Of a stretch of DNA of 64,000 nucleotides, positions 11,338-21,301 are shown one piece after another. A program made the position numbers and the translations under genes. Every line of letters starts with the position of its first letter. The first letter of the stretch is position 1. Source of the DNA: Cordilura impudica (Eukaryota > Arthropoda > Insecta > Diptera > Scathophagidae); the NCBI GenBank assembly GCA_963682025.1, contig OY821518.1:16208422-16272421 (forward strand). Direction: 5' to 3'. The notes under the pieces are model-generated. The model saw only the letters and a program-made list of their open reading frames with translations. It ran no database searches and was not told where the DNA came from.

Positions 11338-11757
11338 ATTTGTATGTGTTAATTATATCCATTAATCAGTAGTCCAAAAATAATCCGGATAGGACAATTC
11401 TTAGTCATAGCCCCCATATAAAGCAGCTTCCCGATCTTCACTTAAATCTATCAAAAAACAAAAATTATGCACAGATTTCTCTCAAATTTGGTTTGTATAT
11501 GTATATTTTTTCAAAATATAAATGACTTTACCAAATATGGTCAGGTTCTGTTCTTTTTTGGACCTAGTCCCCATATAAATATAGCACCCGGTATGAACTT
11601 TTTCATACCCGAAACCAAAAAAATTAATAAAAATGCCTCCCAAATTTGGTTTATGCTTATTTTCTATATCCAATTAGTTGGACCGAAGAGATAGTGTCTC
11701 TAACCAGGTGTAGGGTATCTCACAGTCGGTCTAGACTGACTATAATTTTCGTACTTG
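11338..11757 (+). mobile_element. Hen1, 3' half
   Basis: Starts in mid-element (ATTAATCAGTAGTCC block) and runs through the full 3' end: hairpin CAGTCGGTCTAGACTGAC then TATAATTTTCGTACTTG at 11757. The sequence after it resumes the LINE. Confidence 0.75.
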
Positions 11758-12569
11758 TTTCAATGTGTTTTGCAAATTTCATTTTGGGTGTAAGAATTAC
11801 TCCAAGATAGGTGTCCTCGTTGGTTGTGTTTATATAGTTTCCTCTGAATGTCCATTTTTCTTGCGATTGTAGTCTGCCACCATTTCTAAATACCATTATC
11901 TCTGACTTGTTAAGATTCACTTCAAAGTTCCATAAATCACAATAAAATTCCAAGATTAGAGTGTCTACATCATCTGCTAAATTGACGATGTCTTCAGTGT
12001 ACATTAGCAGTCTGATATTTATATTTTCCACATTCATACCACCACCCAAACTGTCATGTAAATCATTGATAAACAATGAAAATAGAATTCGTTTAAAAGT
12101 ACTCAGACAACTCTTCACCATGCCTCACCGCAGATTTAGTATTCACATAAATAGCTTCGATTATTTTAACAAATTTATATGAAATTCCGATCGAGTACAA
12201 TTTATACATTAACGATTTTCGCGCTATCTTATCAAATACTGCTTTGATAAGCAGCTAGCTTTATGTTGACGATCCCTGCCAGGTTATATACATATGTTGT
12301 CAACTGTCGAATATCTTTCCCTGAATCCGGCCTGACACTCTGTCAATATATCATTCCTTTCAACCCATTGATATAATCTTTTATTTAAAATGGTCATCAT
12401 TATTTTTGCAATACAATTCATGAAGGATATCCCTCTGTAGTTTCCTGGCATGTTATGGTCGCCCTTTTCAAATATTGGAAATATTACAGTTTTGCAAAAT
12501 GCATACATCTCTATTTTGTATGTTGCATGATTTTACTAAATTCTTTTGAAATTCTTCAGTGGTATTAAT
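11758..12569 (-). mobile_element. LINE, reverse-transcriptase piece of the split copy
   Basis: Two minus-strand frames carry RT blocks: NYRGISFMNCIAKIMMTILN with QAGFRERYSTVDNI (finger region, 12284-12508) and LFINDLHDSL, a catalytic box decayed to YTED, then NLNKSEIMVF and YLGVILTPKMKFAKHIE (11760-12121). A deletion or frame loss separates them. At 12569 it is cut by the FBL and continues at 20764 on the other side, with ATTAATAC present at both junctions. Dead copy. Confidence 0.85.
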
Positions 12570-12645
12570 CAGAGCCCGCCATTACTCGAGCTTCGAGCTA
12601 CTCGAGCTGCTCGAGTAGCTAACGAGCTACTCGAGCTCGACGAGT

Positions 12646-13330
12646 AGAGCTGTGTATATAAAGAGAACACTTCCTTCAAGTTTCAAAGCATTCCGCAAAA
12701 AATTGAAGCTTGGAGGAACTACTACTCGACAAAAAACAGAAACAAAAAAAATATTTTTTTTTCGCTGACCTTATTCACATATGACTCATATAAAAAATTA
12801 AGTCATTTCGAATAAAATTGTGCTCTGGGCGAACAACTACTCGAAAAAGATCAGCCACTTTCTATACAAATGTGTGAAAATTTGCTCTTATTTCAAGTTT
12901 GATGTAAGTTAAAAGTAATCTGGCCATAACAGTGGCTCGGACGAACTACTACTCGAAAGAGATCAGAGTCTTCCCATACAAAGTGAAAATTTGCTCTTAT
13001 TTCATGTTTGAGATAATTTTACAGAAAATTTTTCATAAAGACTTAGACAAATGTTACATATTTTAGGTTGGAAAGTGTAAGGAGAGTATTTTTTTTAAAT
13101 TTCAAACGATTCCGAAAATAATTATGGAGTGGACGAACTACTACTCGAAAAAGCTCGACCACTTTCCATACAAATGTATGAAGACATTCGCTCCATGGAA
13201 GTTTGACATGAAAAATTAATACATATTGTAGTCCCTCATATCAACAGATATGAGCACTCGGATGAAAAGTGTGGAGTGGGCGAACAACTACTTGAAAAAG
13301 ATCAGTAATGAAAAAACAATTTTAAAAAAA
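12646..13330 (+). repeat. left arm of FBL inverted repeat
   Basis: Inverted match to 13985-14315 joined to 16198-16309. Motif copies near 12722, 12832, 12943, 13136 and 13278, all reading ACTACTCGA or ACTACTTGA on this strand. The unit around 12943 has no partner in the right arm. Confidence 0.75.
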
Positions 13331-13984
13331 TTTTTTATGTGTTTTGGATTTTTAATATTTTTAAAATTAAGAATATGCCTAACAAGAAATCAAAAATAAC
13401 AGTAAAATTACATCAAACTTAAAATAAGAGCAAATTTTCACACATTTGTATAGAAAGTGGCTGATCTTTATAAAGTAGTAGTTCGCCAACAGCTCAATTA
13501 TTGTCGGAATGCTTGGAAAATTTAAGGACGTAATGTCCTCGTATTTCAAATTTTAGAATGTGTAAATATATACTATGTGTTCTTTGAATATTTTTTGTAA
13601 ATGGATGTCAAATTTGGTTGGAAGGCATTTTTTCGTATATTTGTATGGAAACAGGCTAATCTTTTTCGAGTAGTAATTCGCCAACAACACAATTATTACT
13701 GAAAGTCTTTGAAATTTTGAGGAGGTTATGTCCTCTTATTTGCAATTTTATGGTATATAAATTTGTACCATGTGTGCCTTAAATATTTTTTGTAAATCGA
13801 TCTCAAACTTGCATGAAGTGCATTTTTTCGTATATTTGTATGGAAACTGACTGATATTTTTGGAATAGTAGGTTGCCAATAGCACATTATTAGTCTGAAT
13901 GGCTTAAAAATTTAAATGAGTTATCTAATGATATAGTCAGCTGCAATTGTTGGAAAAAAAAATAAAAAAAAATTTTTTTTAATC
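13331..13984 (-). repeat. central FBL units in reverse orientation
   Basis: Motif copies near 13478, 13667 and 13860 read TCGAGTAGTAGTTCGCC-like on this strand, about 190 bp apart, each with an upstream TTTGTATGGAAA or TTTGTATAGAAA block. They form a short tandem series between the two folding arms. Confidence 0.65.
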
Positions 13985-14349
13985 TTTGTTTTTTTCATTA
14001 CTGATGTTTTTCGAGTAATAGTTCGCCCACCCATTCATCCGAGTGCTCAAATATATTAGGAAAATAATCTGTTGATATGACGGACTACAATACGTATTAA
14101 TTTTCACCATGTATTTTTGGAAAATATCTTTTCAAATGATGTCAAATAATGCAAATTTTCACACATTTGTATAGAAAGTGGCTGACCTTTTTCGAGTAGT
14201 TGTTCGCCCAGAGCACAATTTTATTCGGAATGACATAATTTTTTTATGAATCATCTATGAATGAGGTCAATTAAGGGCATAATTTTTTTAATTAAAATTT
14301 TTTTTTTTCTTAATTATACCCTATACCACTATGTGGTTTGGGTATAATG

Positions 14350-15472
14350 CAGTGTTGCCATTTTAGCATTTTAGTTGCTAGATTTAGCAACTTTTTTTGT
14401 CGTTTAGCATCCAAAATTTATGAAAAGATGCTAGATGCCATATTAGCATCTTTTATTAATAAAAATTTGCTTTTAGCATCTTTTTTTTTGATTTTTTCAT
14501 TATTTTTTAATATATACAATTTTAATGGTATTGATAAGTTTTAATTTCTCAAAGTGTAATACGAGAATTTTGTGTACTATTATTTTTACCACTCTGCTCG
14601 TTTCTTTCAAGAAATATAACAAAACATTTTGAAATAGAAGAATGTAAAACCAACAACAGTTTTTAATGAATTAAAAAGTCGATTGCCAAAAAATATTATT
14701 GCCAAAATTTTCAATACAAAACACATTAAACCGGGTAAAAGCACCGATAACCAATATATTAGAAGAGTTTAAATTTAGATCATCTGAAACAGAAAAAATC
14801 CATTTAAAGAGTTATCAATATTTGTATTGTCTCTATTAGTGTTGTCTTTCTCAAAAGCCGAAGTTGAACGTTTGTTTAGTTTAAAGGCTTTAGTTAAAAG
14901 CAAACTTTGAACAGAATAAAATCCGAGTGGTTATGTTCTATAATACGTATAAAAGAAGGTTTAAAATTGAAAAATGGGTGCTGTTACACTTACAATAAAC
15001 CGAACGATGTCGTTGGTAAAAGTCGATCGTCAGAAAAATATCAGAGCCAAGAAGAACTTAAAGATGAAGACATCACAGAAATATTAGATTCCATAAGCCA
15101 ATTATTCTAATATAATCGTATCTTTTGATAATGTAAATTCTGTTATACTTGAAATTAAAAAAAAAATCCCTCTATAATTAAAAATATTTAATTTAAAATT
15201 AAAAAAAAAACTCAATTTGATGTTAAAAAAAATTACAGATGAAATCCAAAATAATTTTAATTAAAATTTAAAAAATATAAATCGAAACTTATGTTTTATA
15301 TTAATTTTTCGATTAAAAAACCAAAGAATTTATTAACATGTATTTACTTTTTCAATATAATGGTAATGAAATTTGAAAAAAAATTTAGCATTTTTTTTTT
15401 GGCTCCAGTACGTTTTAGCATCTTTGTTTTTCCAATTTAGCATCTTTACAATTTCAAATTATGGCAACACTG
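14350..15472 (+). mobile_element. hATx copy 1, hAT deletion derivative
   Basis: Ends CAGTGTTGCCAT and ATGGCAACACTG are inverted; the 8-bp duplication GTATAATG is exact (14342-14349 and 15473-15480). This is the classic hAT signature. The empty site is seen in other Hen1 copies, which have a single GTATAATG at this point. Just inside both ends TTAGCATC and GATGCTA repeats are abundant and may be subterminal binding sites. A fragment of transposase remains. Confidence 0.93.
14837..15110 (+). pseudogene. hAT transposase C-terminal dimerisation fragment
   Basis: The frame [16 protein letters not shown] at 14837-14884 matches the SxAxxERxFS core of the hAT C-terminal dimerisation domain. After a stop or frame change near 14908, a second frame (NRIKSEWLCSIIRIKEG) continues to a stop at 15110 with an acidic end. 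The catalytic core and BED zinc finger are absent, so the copy depends on another transposase. The same fragment recurs at 32620-32915. Confidence 0.75.
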
Positions 15473-16197
15473 GTATAATGACTTTGTGCTGCTGTTTGTA
15501 ACAACCAAAAATATTTGACCTACACCCATCTTTAATTATACCGATCGAATCAGAATCACTATCTGATTCGATTTAACGATGTCCGTCCGTCCGTCCGTCC
15601 GTCCGTCTGTGTGTCCATGTAAACCTTGTAATCAAACTGCAGGTCGCAAATATGAATATATTTTGGTGAAAATTGGTATTTGATCTTGGTGAGAATCGGT
15701 CCATGTTCAGACCTAGCCCCCATACAAATGACCCCTATGAAATCAACATATACTGCCATAAGATCCAAATTATCATACAAATCTTAGTCAAATTGGGTTT
15801 GTATGTATATATTACATCCACTAATCAGTAGTCCAAAAATGATAGTCATAGGCCCCACATAGAGCTGCTTCCCGATCTTCACTTAAATCTATCAAAAAAC
15901 AAAAATATTGCACTGATTCTTCTCAAATTTTGTTTGTATATATTTTTGCAAAATACAAGAGACTTGACCAAACATGGTCAGGATCGGTCGATTTTTGGGC
16001 CTAGTCCCCATATAGATATAGCATCCGATATGAACTTTTTCAAATCTGCAGTCGAAAAAATTAATAAAAATCCCACTCAAGTTTGGTTTATGCTTATTTT
16101 CTATATCCAGTTAGTTGGGGCTGAGAGATAGGGTCTCTAAACGCATGGTATAGGGTATCGTATAGTCGGTCTAGACCGACTATAACTTTCTCACTTG
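15473..16197 (+). other. Hen1 body downstream of hATx
   Basis: Continuation of the Hen1 copy. On the minus strand it holds one of the conserved Hen1 open frames (15559-15780), here shortened by a deletion of the FNSVHPMADK block. Confidence 0.7.
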
Positions 16198-16746
16198 TAT
16201 TTTTTTTAGTTTTTGTTTTTTGTCGAGTAGTAGTTCCTCCAAGCTTCAATTTTTGGCGGAATGCTTTAAAACTTGAAGGAAGTGTTCTCTTTATATAGAC
16301 AGCTCTAACGAATATAATTTTTGGTAACATCATTGTGGAAAATTTTCTGACATTTTCTGGAAAATATCATATACTTCCAATGAAAGCATATTTCACACAT
16401 TTGTATAGAAAGTGACCAATATCAGTCCAGTAGTGCCATACCAACGCCACAATTTTGGTCGGAATGGTTTAAAATTTTTTATGAGTAGTCTATGAATATA
16501 CTGAATTACAGACAGAAAAAATATTAAAATAAAAAAATTTTATTTTTTACACTTTTTGCTAAATTTCCGATATTTTTCGAGTAGTTGCTCCCACACGCCA
16601 ATATTTTTGTCGAAATGCTTTGAAATTTTGAAAGCATATTCTCTACATATATTCAGATTAAAATACTAAGAGCTTTTTCCAAGTGTTCTTGAGAAATTTT
16701 TTGTAAATAGGAATCAAGCACATACAAAGATCATATTTTCATACAT

Positions 16747-17248
16747 GGGTTAAACCATCTGAACTCAACTTAAAATATGGTTGTTTTTTACATCACTGTT
16801 TCCAAATTGGCTGAATTTTGGCAGGATTAAAGTGTACCCGAAAAATAAGAAAAATCCGAAATTTAAGTTCACTGACGCATCTGGATCCGGAAATATGAGA
16901 TCTTGAATATCGGGAAAAACTATAAAAATTTACAAAGTTGTACTTACTTAATTAGCATTTTCTTGATTAATGTTATAGTGACGCAGCTTATCAAGGTCGC
17001 ATTTGAAAGGTTAATTAATTACCTTTAATTTGATATACAACATGATTTTTTTTTTTTGGAAAGGTCAAAGGTCACATCTCTTGACCTATAATTCGGGAGG
17101 CTATAGCTGTAAAAACGACAATTTTAAAAATCTGAAAAAAAATATATGTTTAAGATTGGTTCCTTCCCTAAAGTTCCAAAAAATTTCAGACTGGGGGTAT
17201 GCTTGGATCCAGAAATATTTATCATAGAGTAAAGGTAGATATTTAACA
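16747..17248 (+). repeat. left terminal inverted repeat of 4TSD copy 2
   Basis: Pairs with 19874-20360. The inner 250 bp are almost identical (for example CATACCCCCAGTCTGAAATT on one side and its complement on the other); the outer 250 bp have diverged with indels. Confidence 0.85.
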
Positions 17249-17253
17249 AGTGA

Positions 17254-17479
17254 ATTATTATTATTATGAATGCTGTTGTTGTTGGCGTTGTTGGCGTTGT
17301 TGACATTATTATGATGAATGCTGTTGTTGTTGTTGTTGTTGTTGGCGTTGTTGACATTATTATGATGAATGCTGTTGTTGTTGTTGTTGTTGTTGTTGTT
17401 GACATTATTATGATGAATGCTGTTGTTGTTGTTGTTGTTGTTGTTGACATTATTATGATGAATGCTGTTGTTGTTGTTT
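17254..17479 (+). repeat. minisatellite, 45-50 bp unit, five copies
   Basis: Unit is GACATTATTATGATGAATGCTG followed by a variable (GTT)n run, some units ending GGCGTTGTT. It lies between the inner end of the left inverted repeat and the transposase stop codon. The Asn/His-rich translation on the other strand is a by-product and is not called as a protein. Confidence 0.9.
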
Positions 17480-17502
17480 AGTTTTATTATAAATGTTTTC
17501 AA

Positions 17503-19492
17503 TTACAAATTTGCTATCAGCGGAATAAATTTTAGCTTGTAATTGTGTTTTTGAAATTGGTATGAAGCTTGCTGCTTTTGAGTTCCCGGAATTGTACGTA
17601 ATCCTATAAATCTATCAGTTAGCAATTTCTCTTCTTCTTCATAATCTTTTTCCGTTAAATATGCAAAGTTGCATTTCTGAAGAGTTTGCTGACACCAATT
17701 ATACAAGTGGAGAGGAGTAGTTATCTGATCTTCGAACGGACGTTGCAAGCTGGCTCTTCGTGCTTCACGCTTTACCGCCATCACTAGGTCCTTTGCCGTG
17801 ACTGGTAGCAAAGAAATTCCTCTCAGCGGAACAATTAATATCTTCGCTATGATGGCATAAATTGGCAAAGTTTTTTTTATTTTTAAATTGAGCGGAAGAA
17901 CCGTCCGAAAAATAAAAAATTTTCTTTGGTATTTTCAAAAACTTGTTTTTTAAAAACTCATTTAGGTGGCGATGAAATAAATGAACTGCTATGGTATTAT
18001 GTATTAGACAGTCTGATATTATTATAAAATTTGTAGTTTCTAATTTTCCATTTGATTTGTAATAAATTGCTATTGGGTATAGTGTGGCCTGGCTATTATT
18101 CCATAAAAAGCCTTGCACAGAATCCTGAACCACAAAAGTTGCATTTTCGGAGAAGTCGCAAATTACTAAATACTCATTTTCTTCCAACGCAGACTTTTTG
18201 TGAGCCATAAATGCACCCTGCTCTTTAGATACGAATGAATGGGGTAGAAGAGTTTGCAGTTTTTCGCATAAAGAATCCAGAAAAGAATCAGTTTCTTTAA
18301 TAATAGTTTCGAAAGAGTCTCTATCTACACTTATCCACTGTTTATATATGATTTCATCAATTTCATTTTCTAATAATAATTCATCAAGTTTCTCTTTAAA
18401 ATTTTGTATATCTGGACACATGCTACATCTGCCAAGGTAGCAATTTGGTGATGGGGGATTGCATATAAGTCTTTTTAAACAATCTTTATAAGTTTCCAGC
18501 ACAAAATCCTGCACATTTTCTGTCATTTTTTTCAGGTTTATTGCGTGGAGCATTAGTTTTGTATTTTGATGTATTTTACAAACACATACATTATGGCTTC
18601 CTGACGCATCTGCTAGAACCACATTTTTTGGCCGAAGTTCACAAAATTTAGAAATTCCAATAGTTATCCCTTCATGTTTTTCTTTAAATAAAGCATAAAC
18701 TTCTCGAAGATTTCCGAGTAAAAGTCTTTTATTTTTTTTTACTTTTACACCATTTTCTGTTATTGACACGTAGTCTTTACATCCTGGTAGACATCTGCTG
18801 ACATCATCAGTTTCATAAAAGATTTTCACCACATCAACAATTTCTAATGGCAATCGTTTTCCAAGTTTTGGATTCGGTGTACTCAATATGCCTTCTGTCT
18901 CAACCAAGTTTTTTACCTTTCGTGCCATGAAATTTGTTATTTGAAATTCCTCCTCCATTCTTTTCAATGTCCAGCTTTTAGGTAAAATAGTTAAAAGTTG
19001 AATTTTATCACTGTTTTTAGTTATTGATTTAAACTTTTCTTTTAGTTGTTCGATTATTTCCGATTCTGGGCATACGTGAGAGGTTGAAGGTGTTGAATTT
19101 GGGAAAATGTTGGTTTTAATTGATGTTGTTATTTCTTCTAACTTTCTAGTTGTATACCCTTTTAATGGAATTTTTCTCGAACATATTGGAGATTCTTGTA
19201 AATATGTTAAACTTTCGTTTAACTTAGAAATTCGAACATCTCCCGAAACTGATGCTTCACTTTCCGAGTCTGAAGTCTCGTTTTCTGGCTCGTTCATAGA
19301 TTGAATATTATTGTTTACACTTCCTTTTAATTTATAAAGTTCTCTTCTGCATATATCACATATTTTATTTGACATTGAAATGTTATTACTAATTCCAGTC
19401 ATCCATTGCTGAACTTTTCGAAGTCCTCTTGCATTCCGGACATGAGCAACTTTTTTAAATGGATTACAACAATATATTGTATTAAATGACAT
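17503..19492 (-). pseudogene. transposase of 4TSD copy 2, one frameshift from full length
   Basis: About 650 codons if the single break is ignored. The ATG at 19492 (MSFNTIYCCNPF) is the best start; the open frame extends eight codons upstream but only from a non-ATG codon. Order of features: N-terminal Cys cluster (YCCNP then CDICRREL, likely a zinc-binding DNA-binding module) within the first 55 residues; acidic Ser/Glu linker; a helical region; C-x5-C-x2-C (CYLGRCSMCP); the core with CDFSEN, NNSQATLYPIAIYY, IISDCLIHNT and YFSDGSSAQFKNK; then SHGKGPSDG. There the frame breaks at about 17770-17785, apparently by a small deletion, and continues in the second frame as VKREARRASLQRPFEDQ to the stop at 17503. 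The Asp residues in CDFSEN and FSDG are candidate catalytic residues (inference). A Trp usually found in this block (AEWHF in copy 1) is Arg here. Probably inactive now but young. Confidence 0.75.
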
Positions 19493-19873
19493 ATTGTTTA
19501 CAGAGGCAAAAAACAATCACTTTGAACACTTTTGGTTTTATTTAAAAATATTGATTTTATAGCAACACATGTGGTTTTTTAAAGCAACGTGCTTAGAATG
19601 GTTTTTTTCGTGGTGCTTCCTTTGACTTCTCGTTTTTCAATAATTTCTCTATATCCAAGTTATTTGACACTACGAACCACACCCGACAACATTTATACTG
19701 TTGTCTCGCTCTAACATAATTACCTGTCAAACCAACCCTAAAACAGGTCTGTACTGAGTACAGTACAGAGCTAAAGAACCAGAAACAAATAGCGGCGTGC
19801 GTGTATAGCCCGCCGACGCTCACGAGCACAACCAACCACATTCATAAACAGTAACAGTAACAGCACCGACTTT
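19493..19873 (-). other. 5' leader region of the 4TSD copy 2 transposase
   Basis: Non-coding 380 bp between the transposase ATG and the right inverted repeat, GC-richer than its surroundings (GCCCGCCGACGCTCACG near 19807). It probably holds the promoter and 5' UTR; no TATA box is obvious. Confidence 0.4.
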
Positions 19874-20360
19874 TTAAATATCTACCTTTACTCTATGATA
19901 AATATTTCTGGATCCAAGCATACCCCCAGTCTGAAATTTTTTGGAACTTTAGGGAAGGAACCAATCTTAAACATATATTTTTTTCAGGTTTTTAAAATTG
20001 TCGTTTTTACAGCTATAGCCTTCCGAATTATAGGTCAAGAGATGTGACCTTGGACCTTTCCAAAAAAAAAATCATGCTGTATATCAAATTAAAGGTAATT
20101 AATTAACCTTTCAAATGCAACCTTGATGAGTTGCGTAACTATAATACTTTTCAAGAAAATTATAATTAAGTAAGTACAACTTTGTAAATTTTGACCTCTT
20201 TTTACGATTTTCAAGACCACATATTTCCGGATACAGAAGTGCCAGTGCCCTCAAACTTTGCACTTATTTTAGTTCTGTAATAATCTGTCTTCCTACGAAA
20301 AATCATACAATTTGGAGAAGGAAGTGTACACCCATTGGTTGATTTGACATGGAATTACCC
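19874..20360 (-). repeat. right terminal inverted repeat of 4TSD copy 2
   Basis: See left arm 16747-17248. Inner end TTAAATATCTACCTTTACTC is the exact complement of the left inner end. Confidence 0.85.
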
Positions 20361-20763
20361 ACATTTGAGTGGAAAGTGGATGATCTTTTTCGAGTAGTAG
20401 TTAGCCCACTCCATAGTTTTTATCAGAATGTTTTAATATCTCATATCAGTGTAACTGACTTCAAAATACATAAAATCATACCTCTATGAAATGAATATTT
20501 TCATACATATGTATGGAAAGGTGTCGAGCTTTTTCGAGTAGTTGTTTGCCTACTCCAGTAGGACAGTCCCATTGAAGTGATATTTAAGGCTGATATTTCT
20601 GGTACTTGTACGATTCCAAAAAGTATACAGTTGATAAACTAAATACTAATATTTATCGTTTTACATGGTTTCAAATTTAATTTAATGTTAATTTTTAATA
20701 CTCGAGCTACTCGTTGAGCTCGAGTAGCTCATTTACTACTCGAGTAGCTCGAGCTTCGTATTC

Positions 20764-21300
20764 GTATTAATAATAAACTCATACGGTATTCCATCTTCTC
20801 CAAGGGCTTTATTACGTTTGCTGTTGTTCAACACCAGTTTTAATTCATCTAAAGTAATAGGGTAATAGAGTGTATCATCTTTGACTTATATTGGTGCATA
20901 GAGAAACTCTTGTGATATTTGAGGAGTATTCAGCCATATTTAAAATATTTTTTGAATTCTGTAGTAGATATTTTGGTCCCAACTTGATAATTCTACCTTC
21001 GCACTTCCCTCGTAAACTTCCACCATTGTTTACCGTCATTTATAAAGTTTAATTTACTCGCCAGCTGCTGATAGTACATTTCTTTCCTTTATTACAAATA
21101 GCTTAATATTTCATCTGTTTATTTAAGTAAATTTCTTTATCAATGGTACTTTTTGTAGACCTGTACTTATTTAAACATTCCATAACCCTGATTCTGGCAT
21201 TATTGATTTTAGTTGTACCATTTATTATTGGGTTCAAATAATCTGAATTTCGGTCTAATTGCTGAAGATTTAATAATGTTTATTAGGGTTTATATATTGA
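20764..21300 (-). mobile_element. LINE, linker/RT-start piece of the split copy
   Basis: Minus-strand frame reads LKLVLNNSKRNKALGEDGIPYEFIINT, the conserved start of the RT domain, and stops being LINE exactly at the GTATTAAT junction with FBL. Further upstream a linker segment (KLNFINDGKQWWKF) is visible around 21020-21060, with stops. The copy ends at 21300 where R5 begins. Confidence 0.8.
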
Positions 21301-21301
21301 A

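Larger units (their letters stand above)
14316..16197 (+). mobile_element. Hen1, complete, carrying a hATx insertion
   Basis: 5' end ATACCCTATACCACTATGTGG at 14316, 3' hairpin AGTCGGTCTAGACCGACT followed by ATAACTTTCTCACTTG at 16197. It is inserted between T and T in the right folding arm of FBL: the arm sequence is continuous when it is removed. It contains the (GTCY)n tract at 15583-15610. A hATx sits at 14350-15472 in its GGTATAATG start block. Confidence 0.88.
16747..20360 (-). mobile_element. 4TSD element copy 2, near-intact DNA transposon
   Basis: 3614 bp with exact 4-bp duplication ACAT (16743-16746 and 20361-20364). Ends are GGGTTAAACCATCTGAACTC on the left and, inverted, GGGTAATTCCATGTCAAATC on the right; inverted similarity continues about 500 bp. 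The flanks join to an FBL unit reading CATACATTTGAGTGGAAAGTGG, which other FBL units confirm as the empty site. It encodes one transposase on the minus strand plus a minisatellite. Terminal similarity to copy 1 (GGG then TTTCATGTCAA) supports one family. Confidence 0.85.
12570..20763. mobile_element. FBL: foldback-like element with iterated ACTACTCGA motif, 8.2 kb with nested insertions
   Basis: An exact 8-bp duplication GTATTAAT (12562-12569 and 20764-20771) brackets the block, and removing the block restores the LINE reading frame on both sides. The outer tips are dense in CTCGAG and GAGCTACTCG palindromes (12582-12650 and 20698-20757). Inside, about fifteen copies of a motif like GCGAACTACTACTCGAAAAA occur in both orientations, usually next to CACTTTCTATACAAATGTG. 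Large parts fold back on each other (12646-13330 against 13985-14315 plus 16198-16309). Own sequence is about 2.7 kb; the rest is Hen1 with hATx (14316-16197) and a 4TSD element (16747-20360). No gene of its own is visible. The left tip begins CAGAG, which with an 8-bp duplication hints at hAT mobilisation, but the right tip does not mirror it. Confidence 0.75.

Noticed and set aside
17101..17502. Asn/His-rich 133-codon minus-strand frame
   Set aside because: It is the translation of the GTT minisatellite read through into the inverted repeat; another frame of the same DNA is equally open.
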